A stretch of DNA of 64,000 nucleotides from Aselliscus stoliczkanus (taxonomy: Eukaryota; Chordata; Mammalia; Chiroptera; Hipposideridae), in the NCBI GenBank assembly GCA_033961575.1, contig CM066728.1:29946352-30010351 (forward strand). The letters run 5' to 3'. Position 1 is the stretch's first letter, and each line of letters begins with the position of its first letter. The translations under genes were made by a program, and so were the position numbers. The notes below the pieces were generated by a model that saw nothing but the letters and a program-made list of their open reading frames with translations, was not told where the DNA came from and did not search any database. Shown here one piece after another: positions 1 to 10,099 of the stretch.

Positions 1-633
1 CAAATATAAAATCAAATATTGAAAAATTAAGTTATTGGATGCAACAGAGACTTGAGAACAGGGATCATTAAAATTTTTACATGTGGAATATTTTAAACAA
101 AGCACTTAAAATATCTTGGCCAAAAGCTCATCCATCCTACTTTAAAAGCCAGCATCTGAACAGAAAGCATCATTTTTTATTCTTTTTGTTTTCAACTAAT
201 GATTCTTACTAGGGTCTTGTCTGCCTGAATACTGTATCCTGTGACTTAGTTAAATGAGTCACAGTGGTTCTGAGACCTTCTGAAATGCTCCATGCAGATT
301 TCAGACAGGATATATGACCACCAGTGGTTCCACATGCAAACCTGAAGTTGTAGAATGTTCAAAACATGAGGAATTTAATCCAGAAGATTAGAAGTAATAA
401 TTTCTTTTTGAAACTATTTGCATGCTATTCAATAGATGTGTAGTTCTGGGTTTAAAGTGTTTAAATGTGGTAGGAAATGGGGAATGCAGAGGGGGTACTT
501 TTTTTGCTCTGAGTTCCTGAGGCTGTGGATAGCAGTGCTAGCTGGCTGGCTACCTCAGAAGGAGTGATGGCTAGTTATGTTCTTTGATCTATTTTGAACA
601 GATAACCTAGGGTTTGAGTTGCTGCCTGTTGAT
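1..633. other. unique non-coding DNA, nothing recognised
   Basis: I see no long open frame, splice-flanked exon or familiar repeat here. The stretch is ordinary AT-rich mammalian sequence leading into the LTR-like repeat that follows. Confidence 0.5.
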
Positions 634-674
634 TTAGTCAGCATTCTTCAGAGAAACAGAAATAATAGGAGATA

Positions 675-718
<44 letters not shown>

Positions 719-1183
719 GACAGAGAGCAAGAGAGAGTGAGAACATGAGAAAATGAGCAAGAGAGATGTATTATGAGGATTTGGCTTATGCGATTACGGA
801 GGCTGAGAAGTCCCACCATCTGCCATCTGCAAGCTGGAACCTATAAAAGCCAGTGGTGTAATTCAGTCCAAAGGCCTGAGAACCAGAGGAGCTGATGGTG
901 TAAATCCCAGTCCAATGGCAGGAGAAGATAAAATGAGATGTACCAGTTTAAGCAGCGAGGCAGGAGAAACAAAGGGCGAATGCCTCCTTTCGCCTTTTGT
1001 CCTATTCAGTCCTTCAGTCTATCGGATGAGGCCCACCTACATTGGGGAGGACCATCTATTTGACTGAATCTACTAATTAAAATGTGAAACTCATCCAGAA
1101 ACATCTTCACACACACACCCAGAAATCATGTTTAATCTAGGCACCTCATGACTGGTGAAGGTGATGCATAAAATTAACCATCA
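634..1183 (-). mobile_element. LTR-like ancient repeat (MaLR/ERVL-type), antisense
   Basis: Read on the minus strand it begins with a TGATGGTTAATTTTATGC-like end and finishes with a segment close to tctgtttctctgaagaatgctgac. A TAATACATCTC stretch (plus strand gagatgtatta near 763-773) sits where the polyadenylation signal of such an LTR is expected. The plus strand contains the familiar blocks 'gctgagaagtcccaccatctgc', 'aggcctgagaaccagaggagc' and 'aactcatccagaaacatcttc'. The exact family name is not certain to me. A (TG)n microsatellite has expanded inside its end at 676-715. Confidence 0.6.
676..715. repeat. (TG)n microsatellite
   Basis: About 19 uninterrupted TG units. The antisense histidine/threonine-rich frame across it is an artefact of the repeat. 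Confidence 0.95.
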
Positions 1184-1551
1184 TGCCCATAGTATGACTA
1201 TAGCCTTCCCTGGGACAATTGATAGCATTGGATTTTTCTATACTTGGATGCTTTCCTGTCAAGCAACTGAAGTGAGCTTGGCCTGAGTGCAAGGCCTGAT
1301 ATAAAACTGTCCACGAATAGTACATGGGTGAGACCTTTTACGTCCTGCTAAAATGTGCCCTGGTGCTGTATTTTATTGGATCGTTCATCAACCCTGGTAG
1401 TTATGTGGCCCAGTTTTTCTTACTTTTATTTTATGGATGATTATACTGAGGTTTGGAGAGAAGTGACTTTTGCCAGATCTCTTGACTATTATGAGGCAGA
1501 CCTGGATAACAGATGAAGTCTTCTGATTATACAATAGATTAAGGCTTCTGC

Positions 1552-1850
1552 TCCTTTTTTTTTTCTCTCTTTTGAATTAAATTTATTGGGGTGACATTGG
1601 TTAGTAAAATTATTTAGGTTTCAAGTGTACATTTCTATAATACATCATCTATATATTACATTGTGTGTTCACCACCCAGAGTCGGTTCTCCTTCCATCAC
1701 CATTTATTTCACTGTCTTTACCCTCATCTACTACCTCCCACCCCTCTTACCCTCTGCTAACCACAAAACTGTTGTCTGTGTCTATGAGTTTTTGTTTGTT
1801 TGTTTGTAAGCCTTCGGTTGTTCATATTATTCTTACTTTCTAATAATAAA
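1552..1850 (-). mobile_element. L1 3' end, antisense
   Basis: Starts with a T-run (the reversed A-tail), then 'aatttattggggtgacattgg' and the 'ttagtaaaattatttaggtttc' block. Close relatives occur at 25205-25650 and 63925-64000 (antisense) and 17335-17492 (sense). The frame at 1625-1843 lies entirely inside it and is not a gene. Confidence 0.75.
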
Positions 1851-1869
1851 CATAAATCATGCTGTGGCT

Positions 1870-3081
1870 GAGCTGACGGTTTTGACCATACGCTCCAGTA
1901 ATTCTGTATTTTGCTTTCAACTTTTAAGGGAGAGCGGGGAAAGGAAGAAATGCCACTTGAACCTGATGCTTCTCTACATTAAGATGCTCTACATACTTTC
2001 CTGCATTAGTATAAGTGACAATTGAAAATTTGGAATTTCTATAAATGCCTAGTATAGAACCATGGAAAATTTGGTTTGTGGGAAAAGTTAGTCTGTCTGT
2101 TCTTTATTTTATGGCACCACCCTGCAGGGCCAGCCTAAAATGGGGTTGGGCCCCTGTGGAAACAACTGGGAGTCTCCCAGCAAGGAGGAGACATGTATTG
2201 AAATGCAAATAGTTGGTGAAGACCCCTTACTAGGTTTCTGGGTCACAAGTGCGGGCTTGTATTGGTACACCACATCCACAAGCAGGTGTCTTCAAAGCCT
2301 GATCATTTGCACCTGCTCCTCCCATTCCCCCATGTTCTTGGCCCTGGTATTTTGTTAGTATTTATGCTATTTTCTAGGGGCTAACTTGTCTCAAGTTCCA
2401 GGGACAGTGGATGCTGGGCAGGTTGTGTATGAGGAAAAACCCCCGAACACCATTGCATATTCCTTCCTGCAGCTCTGCCTTCATTTGCGGCTGTAAGTAC
2501 AGCAGCACTTCCTAAGTCCCTGACCTGTCCTAAATTTTAGCCCCAAAGCTCCCTTGTTCTCTGTGGCTGCTGGCTAGGATGGACTGGGAGTGCCCTTTGT
2601 TTGCAACTAGCCCACAACAGCACTGATTTGTTGCCTCATATGTTTCCTTGTGCCTGGACACCAGCTTGTGGTCACCCATGACACTCCCCACAGAGCAGCT
2701 GCTGAGGCCAGATGTCACTAAGGTCAATAAAAATAATAACAAGAAAACTGAAACATGTAAAAGGGTCATTGAACTTCTCCAAATGAAACTGTTATCTAAT
2801 CACAGATTCTTGTTTTATTGCTCTCATTGAGCTGGAAATGATAAATGTATGCACATAAAATTAAAATTGTAAGACAAGCTTAGAAGAATTGAATAAAGCC
2901 TATCTTACTCTCCCATTTTTAGAGTGAAAGACTGCCCCCTGCCCTAAGCACCCATCTTGTAAAGCTTCTTTTTATTTTACTTATGGTTATTTTTGTTGTC
3001 CCCCCTCCAAAGGTAAAACAAGATCACCAAAGTCAAATACTGATGGGGCACAGCAGGTAACATGTGTGAGTGGGGTCACCT
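1870..3081. other. unique non-coding DNA
   Basis: No repeat family or coding exon recognised. Short frames at 2140-2358 and 2530-2830 overlap on both strands and show no domain, so I regard them as chance. Confidence 0.45.
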
Positions 3082-3147
3082 AGGGGAAGGGGGAAGGGGG
3101 GGAGGGGAAGGGGTGATGGTGGTGGTGGTCGTGGTGGTGGTGGTGTT
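3082..3147 (+). repeat. G-rich tract with (GGT)n; possible G-quadruplex
   Basis: 3082-3112 has successive G-runs (gggg, ggggg, ggggggg, gggg, gggg) separated by one or two A residues, which satisfies the usual four-tract quadruplex rule. It is followed directly by about ten GGT units with one interruption (3113-3147). Confidence 0.8.
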
Positions 3148-3307
3148 TGGGGAACTGCAGAGCACCACACCCAAAGCAGGCAGTGGCCGCTCTGTGCCAG
3201 CAGACTATTGGCCGTAGTAATCCAGGCCCCATGCTGCCATATTTTCTGATTTCAACTCAAGTCAGAAATCTGGGTTTTAAATGGTGACTGATTCAAAGTA
3301 AAATTTA

Positions 3308-3327
3308 AAAAAAAAAAAAAAAAAAAA
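3308..3327. repeat. poly(A) tract
   Basis: About twenty A residues, possibly the tail of an old retrotransposed copy, but I recognise no body upstream. Confidence 0.8.
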
Positions 3328-3329
3328 GT

Positions 3330-4200
3330 AAGTGCAGACCAACCGGAACACACTTGTGGGCCAGGGTCACTGGTGTGCTGCCTCTGGATTTTGCTTTTCT
3401 TCAGACCATAGCCTGAGAAATTCCCTTAATACTTTTCTGTTCTCTCTTCTCACGTGGCTTCCCAACAGTTGTTGATTTAAAGTGCAGCAGATAACTGATG
3501 CACGAGTTATCAGCCTGCTGGCCCTTTCTGGCAAGTGCCCTTCTCGCCCCAGCCTCTGTAGTAGCCTACTTTTTCTTTTTAGCACTTTCCTGCTTCACTC
3601 CTGGTCTCCCCAGATCCTCTTTCTCTTTAGAGTCATTCCTGAAAGGTCCCAGGTCTCAATCATTGGCTGTCAGCTAAAATGTGCTTCAGCATTTCTCTAG
3701 TGGCTAGACTTTTTCACCTGAGTTAGCTCTTTGCTCCCTGTAGAGCTCAGAGCCTCTAACTATTCCGGAAATCAACACACTTTTCTCTGGTTGTCTCGCG
3801 TGCTCACATTTCTGCATTTCTCCAAAGTGCGAGTCTATCTCCTGGCCAAAGATCTCTTGGCTTATGGTCCAAGCATTGCAGATGATGAGACACATGATTG
3901 TACACGCAACATTAAATATGCGTTTTTATATATTTATAATTTTTACATATGATTAAGATTTAACAGATTACAGAATTTTAGCAGCATCAGGCAGATTTTA
4001 TGGTAACCCTACAAATGGATTGGGAAGTGTTATTAACCCCATATAAGTAATTTTATTAAATACTGAGTAGGTACAAAGGAATACTCCAATGTATGTGGAA
4101 GATACTAGAAGTAATACCATAGCACATATATGTGGGCCCTACTCAGTTTAAAGTATAGAATGTTTTCAGTACTTTTGAAGGCCCTTGTATGTCCCTCAAG
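3330..4200. other. unique non-coding DNA
   Basis: Several short overlapping frames on both strands (3367-3952) have no domain, no Kozak-type start context that stands out, and no clear splice sites. Nothing else recognised. Confidence 0.4.
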
Positions 4201-5795
4201 AACCTATCTGCCTTTCCGTGGCCTTTCAGAAGAAACTAACATGCTTAATTTCATTTTAGTTATTCTTTTGCTTTATTTGAATATGTAAAATTTTGTTTTT
4301 CAGGCTTTGAATTCTATGTATAAGAAATTTACTGTATGTAGTTCTCTTGACTTGTAGTTTTGCTGAGTTTAATAATTTTTTGATATTTATCCATGTCATT
4401 GAGGCTACCTGTAATTAATTAATTTCTATTGCTGTATAGTATTTCGTTGATTAAAAAATTCTACAATTTGTCTCCCATTCTACTGGTGTGAATAGTGGGA
4501 CTGTTTCCTCTTTTTTTCCTATTACAAAAAATGTTATTATGAATTACTGAACCGGTCTCTTGTTAGGAATGAACTGTATGTAGAAACCTAGGATTGTAGG
4601 ATATGCATATATATACAACAATGCCAGATTGTTTCCCAAAGAAACCACCAGCAGAGCACAAATTTCCATTGCTTTAAATATTTGCTAACTTTTGGCATGT
4701 TTAGACTTTTTAATGTTTGCCAATCTTATAGGCCTATGATAGTATTTTTTGTGGCTCCAATTTGTATTTAATGAGGGTCAGGTTGAACATGCTTGCAATT
4801 GCTTGTTTTTCCTCTTCTGTAAAGTGACTTCTCCAGTCTTTTGCCCATTTCGCCACTTTTTGTGTTTCTCTAGTTCATTGGTGGTTCTCCCTATATTCTG
4901 AATATGAACCCTTGGTCAGTTCTATGTCTTACAAATTTTCTTTCAGTTTGTAACTTGTCTTTTTATTTTCTTTATGGTATCTTTCTGCCGACAGAAGTTC
5001 TCAATTTTAATTTAGTCAAATATATTAATTTTTTTTTTTAATGTTTTGTGTGTATGTGTCTTTTTAAGGAAATTCTTCCACTCCCAAGGCCCTATTTCCT
5101 CTTTGTAATACATGTTGATATTTGGTGGGGTATCCCTACACCCTATTTCTCTTTTTAGGAATGTCTTACTTTTGATCTTCTGTTTTTTAATGTAAATTTT
5201 AGAACCAGCTTATAAAGTTTTGCAAAAAGCCTAGGATATTTATTGGAATTAATTTATCTCAGGTCAATTTGAAAACAATTTGCGTCTTTATAGTTTTAAG
5301 TCTTCTTATCTGTGAACATACTATATTTTTCTATTGATTTAGATCTTTAATTTCATTTAATGAAGTTTTATGAATATCAAGTGTTATACACAAGGTGCTT
5401 ACATATCTTTTATTACATTTATTTCTAGATACCTTGTATTTTTGTTGCTACTATAAATGGTGTCTTTAAAAAAACATCAGTTACATTTTTTTTTTTGGTA
5501 TGAAGCAAATAGAATTATATATATTGATTTCTGTCTAACTATTTTGCTAAACTAATAATTCATCTAATTCTTTTAGGTTTTGTTCATAGAAAATGAAATT
5601 ACCTGTAAGTAATGATAGATTGTTTCTTCTCTTCCAGTCCTTATCTATTTATTTTCCTTACCATAATGTTCTGACTGGGTCCTCCACGTTATGGTAAGGA
5701 CAATAATAATGGTGATAATGGGCATCCTTGTGTTTTTCCTGATTTTAATGGGATTATTTTCATTTTTGCCATTATGTATGATGGTTTCTTTGGGC

Positions 5796-5912
5796 TTTTT
5801 TTTTTTTTTTTTTTTTTAGAGGGCAGTGTCACTGGCCCTCATATGTGGGATCCGAACCAGGGCCGCCGGCTTCCCAAGCCAGCGCTTAACCACCGCGCCA
5901 CTCGGCCGGCCC
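5796..5912 (-). mobile_element. short tRNA-derived SINE (rhinolophoid-bat type), antisense
   Basis: Reversed A-tail (T-run 5796-5817), then the reverse complement of a tRNA-like head ending ccactcggccggccc. Flanked by an imperfect duplication, 'tctttgggctttt' on the left and 'tctgtgggctttt' on the right. It lies within the antisense L1. Confidence 0.85.
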
Positions 5913-6486
5913 TCTGTGGGCTTTTGGTAGATTCTTTTTATATCATATAAGGGAAGCTTCCCTCAATTTGCTGTGATTAAATTTTCATGATGAGAAAGAG
6001 ATGTCAAACTATATGGAAGATTTTTTTTTCTTCATCTGTTGAGATGTGAATTGGACATGGAGACTTCTTGTCAGAGCCACCTTCAAGGAAGGACTTGCTC
6101 TCTAGCTAACAATACGCAGGCAGCATAGGGCCTCTGTTAGCCAGCTTTTTAACAGCCTCCTGGCCCAGCCTCTTACTGTTCCCAGAGCAGCCTGCATCCA
6201 GTGACTGAGCAAGGTCAAGGATAAAAGCGCACTTCTCTCTGATGGAGGATAGCTCTGATGGAGCTCCCTGCTGGTCCGCCAAGGTTTTGTTGGGTGCACT
6301 GGAGTTAAACTTCTCTCTCTGCCCAATCCTGCTTTTCCTTCCTTCCTTTGACAAGTATTGATTTCTAATTAACATTTGACACCCCAAACTCAGTCTCAAT
6401 CTCAGCTTTTTGGGAACTCAGCTGTGATAACATGGTTTTTTCCTTTATTCTGTTCATGTAATGAATTATTTTATTTTATTTTAATT

Positions 6487-6917
6487 TTTTTTAAAGATTT
6501 TATTGGGGAATTGGGGAGGGGAACTGTGTTGGGGAAGTGGGGAAGGGGAACAGACAAGTTGCTGTCTTTTTGTTCTTCAGTCTAGTTGCGGAGGATGTTG
6601 CTTCACTGGCCCGTGTTGGTATGATTATTGCGCTCTTCCCGGATGAGGCAGATCGGTCGCTGGCCTCTGGATGTCGCTCACCGTGGCTCTTGGCAGCTCA
6701 CACTGGCTGCCAGCTGCTCATGCTGGCTGCCGGCCACTCACTGTAGCCTATGGCAGCCCACTGCAGCAGGGGCTGCAGCCTACACCTTTGCTGGGGCTCA
6801 CATAGCCCAACTCCAGTTGTAGAGGGCAGCGTCACTGGCCCTCATACGTGGGATCCGAACCAGGGCCGCTGGCATCCCCAAACCAGCTCTTAACCAATGT
6901 GCCACTTGTTCGGCCAT
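6487..6917 (-). mobile_element. long-form tRNA-derived SINE, antisense
   Basis: The head at 6825-6917 matches the short SINE. It is followed in SINE orientation by a roughly 330-bp body of 'gctgccggccac'-like units and a 3' tail containing 'attggggaattggggagg' (plus strand 6501-6518). Flanks 'atgaattattttatttt' and 'atgaattatattatttt' look like a target duplication. Overlapping frames here (6376-6822) arise from the GC-rich body and are not genes. Confidence 0.82.
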
Positions 6918-7191
6918 GAATTATATTATTTTTAAATTATATTAAACCAATCTTGCATTTCTGTGATACATTCAAATTTATCATTATCCATTATCTTTTT
7001 AATACATTGATGAACTTTGTTTCTTAACTATTATTTTAGATTTTTATCATCTATAATTATGCGTGAAATTACCCTGATATTCCTTATATAGACTGTCCCT
7101 GTCAAGGTTTTTGCTAGATTTATTAAATGAGTTGGGGGAATTTTTCCCTCTTTTGCTTTATTCTGTCAGAGTATATAAGTATGTAATTTTA

Positions 7192-7344
7192 TTTTTTTAT
7201 TTTTTAAAATTTATTTTATTTTATTTTTTTTAATTAAAAAAAAATTTTTTTGAGGGCAGTGTCTCTGGCCTTCTTATGTGGGACTGAACTGGGGCCGCTG
7301 GCTTCCCAAGCCAGCACTTAACCACCTCACCACTCGGCCAGCCC
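7192..7344 (-). mobile_element. short tRNA-derived SINE, antisense
   Basis: Same head as the other short copies. A near-perfect 18-bp duplication, tataagtatgtaatttta, flanks it at 7174-7191 and 7345-7362, so both ends are certain. A T/A-rich tail of about 50 bp precedes the tRNA-like part. Confidence 0.88.
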
Positions 7345-7926
7345 TATAAGTATGTAATTTTAAAAATAACTTATCTGTAAACTTACCTTTCTGGTGTTTT
7401 CTTAGAATATTTTTTTAAAGATTATTTAGTGTCCTTTATGAAACCTCTTTAAAAGTAATGGGCTCCCAAGGAGGAGGAATTTCCTCAGTGATTCTCCTTG
7501 AACTAAATACAATTAGAGAAAATATTTGAGAAGACATTCCCAAGTTGATCAGCAAAGGCAAGGTTTAAACATTTTATGATTTCTTTTTAACTTACATGTT
7601 ATTTAAAAGTATGTTTTCAAATTTTCAAACCTTTGTAATTTTTCTATTTATTGCTCTGTTATTGATATCTAACTTAAAGGCCCCCTGGTCAGAGAGTATG
7701 CTCTGTGTGAAGACTTTGTGATAATAGCTGTCTGGTTTTATTTCTACCGAGTTGTTTTGTGCTTTCTATTTGTCCTCCCTTTTCTGTATTTCCTTTTTTT
7801 TTTTCTGTTTCTTCCTTGTCTTCTTTTGGATTGACGTGCTTTCCTTCTTTTACTTCTCCCCTTTATATTCTAGTTTGAAAATTATAAATTCTATATTTTT
7901 AGTAGATAGGTGAAATGTGCATTCTT

Positions 7927-8066
7927 TATTTTTTTTGCTGAGCTATCCTGCCACCTGTTGGCAGCTCAGCTGCTCAGCTCGGGTTGGGCATCGAACTGCT
8001 GTTGCTCAGAGCTCGCCTTGCACCCTTGAGCGAGCTCTTAACCAATTGAGCCACTCAGCCGGCCCC
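7927..8066 (-). mobile_element. SINE, second subtype (cagctcagctc/ttgctcagagctc), antisense
   Basis: Differs from the short type: its B-box-like segment is 'gggcatcgaactgctgttgc' followed by 'gagcgagctcttaacc'. The same subtype recurs at 61504-61657. A duplication aaatgtgcattctt flanks it (7913-7926 and 8069-8082). Confidence 0.83.
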
Positions 8067-9090
8067 TAAAATGTGCATTCTTAACATTCTGCAATTAATA
8101 TCTTTACTGTCTTCCAGAACAATACATGAACCTGTGGATACTTTATTTTTGATTATCTCCCATTTGACTTATACCCCATTGTTGAGCTATATTTTAGTTT
8201 TACTTTCAATATTGTTGTTTTATATAGTTTGTTTAGATTTGCCCACACAGTTATGCCATGTTTTTTTTGCACTACTTCATTTTATGTTTCAGATTTTCCT
8301 ACTAGCATTGTTTTTTCTTTCTGCCTGAGGTACATCCTTTAGAATTTCCTATAGAGAAGATCTATCTTGTCAAACTCAGTTTTTGTTTGTCTGAAAATAT
8401 CTGTTTGTCACCCTCTATTTTTTTCAAAGGAGATTCACTAAGTAGGTACAACATCTTAGTTTGGAGTAATCTTTTAGAATTTTAAAGATATTATTTTATT
8501 CTCTTTTAGACACCATTGGTTTTGTGGAATCTATCTGGAATTTGATACTAGGTCATTTGTAAGTAATCTGTATTTTTTCTCTGACTTGTTTTAATATTTT
8601 CCTTCTCTTTACTATCCTCAAATTTCCCTATGATGAATCTAATTATGGATTTTAAATACTTATTTTTCTGGTCATTCTCTGCACTTCTCGAGCCTAATTT
8701 ATTATTTTACTTCAATTCTCAGACTGTAAGCCATTCTCTCTTTGTATATTTTATCTTATTCATTCTTTCTTTCTTCCCTGCTGGATATCTGATTAGAGTA
8801 TGTTAGACCATTTCACTTTATCCTCTATGCTTTTTTATACTTTCATTATTTGGGGGGATCATTTTGTCTATTTTTGCTGCATTTTAGTATCTTCAAATCT
8901 ACTAGTTGGCAAATTCTCTCTTCAGCTGTATCTAATTTCCTGTACAAATTTTAAATTTCAAGTGTTATATTTTTCAATTTGTCTTCTTTTGTTTTATAGT
9001 TACTTCTCATATTTTAAGTGTTTTCTTTATATCTTTTAACATATTAAATACACTTATTTTATGTTCTGAACTTTATAATTTCAGTGTATG

Positions 9091-9252
9091 ATATATTTTT
9101 TTATTAGTTTCAGGTGTACAAAACAACATAGTGATTAGAAATTTATATGCCTCATAAAGTGATATCCCAATAAGTCTGTATTACCCATCTGACACTGTAC
9201 ATAGTTATTATAATATTATTGACTATATTACCTATGCTGTATTTTGTATAGA
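9091..9252 (-). mobile_element. L1 3' UTR end, antisense
   Basis: 'ttattagtttcaggtgtac' followed by 'aacaacatagtgattagaa' and 'ttattgactatattacctatg'. This is the reverse complement of the module found in the 3' UTRs at 36698-37218 and 47865-48358, so it belongs to the same L1 lineage. Confidence 0.8.
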
Positions 9253-9950
9253 ATCTTTATAGGTCTGATTTCTTCTGGCTCCTGTTTCTTTGTGTGTTTT
9301 GTGGTATTATTCTATGGACTATGAGTTTATATTCCTTAGAAAGCTATTCAATGGGATTTTTGTAATCTGAGAAAAATATGTGTTCCTCCAAATAGGATTT
9401 ATGTTTGTTTTTGAGGGATGTTTGGTGACATTACTGATGTAGGAAATTAACTGATTAGATTGATATTTTAAGGAGTCACAAATGTAGTATTAGATTCAGG
9501 CTAGAAGCATAAGAGGTGGCTGGTGGTGATTATGAACTATCAGAGGAGACCAATGGCCAGTTTGAGAAATATTAAGTTTCTTTTCTGTCTCCTTCTAAAA
9601 GGAAGGTTTATTTCTATTTGACTCCTAAATAGGCCTTTGGAGTCCAACTTTATGCAGCCATCTCCTATTAGCTGTAGGCATCTCTAAGCTCATTTCTATT
9701 ATCCTTTCAAAGGTAAGGCTCAAAGTCACTGGGTTAATTTGATGACCTCAGGATGAAAACCTTCCTCAGATCTCGGTTTATGTTTCTGGAGTCTAGCTTT
9801 CCCTTCTTTTTTCCTGCTCTGAAGTGTCATTATTTTCTTGCCAGGTCAGTGACAAGTTTTAAAAGATTTAATATATATTTCAATATTTTTGGTTATTATC
9901 AGTGGGAGGGTTGTTCACAGTGTCTGTCCTACCACATTGTTGGAAATGAA
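9253..9950. other. no feature recognised
   Basis: AT-rich, possibly further decayed repeat. No exon or named family supported. Confidence 0.4.
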
Positions 9951-9954
9951 ACTC

Positions 9955-10095
9955 GGTCTTTCCCATATTTAAAGATGAGGAAATTTAAGTTCAGAGAAAC
10001 CAAATATCTGCTCCAGGTCATGGAACTTGAAGGTGTCAAGACGACAGAAAGCTGGTCCCATGTCAATTGCTCTTGTCATTTTCTGGCCCTGTGAA
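9955..10095 (-). mobile_element. MIR SINE fragment, antisense
   Basis: 'aaagatgaggaaatttaag' and the following 'caggtcatggaactt' correspond to the reversed core of MIR (gatgaggaaactgaggcacag...). The frame at 9753-10094 runs through it by chance. Confidence 0.6.
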
Positions 10096-10099
10096 GACT

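Larger units (their letters stand above)
4230..9060 (-). mobile_element. old L1 (ORF2 and 3' part), antisense, heavily interrupted
   Basis: Reading left to right on the plus strand one moves from the 3' end of an L1 ORF2 to its 5' part. Landmarks are 'ttctattgctgtatagtattt' (4427), 'ctccagtcttttgcccatttc' (4832), the RT-region block 'gataatgggcatccttgtg' (5713), 'aaccaatcttgcatttctg' (6945), 'tggtcagagagtatgctctg' (7687) and 'tttgtctgaaaatatctg' (8386). Reading frames are destroyed by stops and indels. Four SINEs interrupt it (5796-5912, 6487-6917, 7192-7344, 7927-8066). The insertions between homologous L1 blocks show that the SINEs are younger. Edges and the stretch 7440-7560 are uncertain. 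Confidence 0.72.

Noticed and set aside
634..819. 61-codon antisense frame with a His/Thr run
   Set aside because: Generated by the (TG)n microsatellite inside an LTR-like repeat.
6376..6822. Overlapping sense frames of 64-69 codons
   Set aside because: Arise from the GC-rich body of a long-form SINE; the equivalent frames at 26153-26495 occur in another copy of the same SINE.
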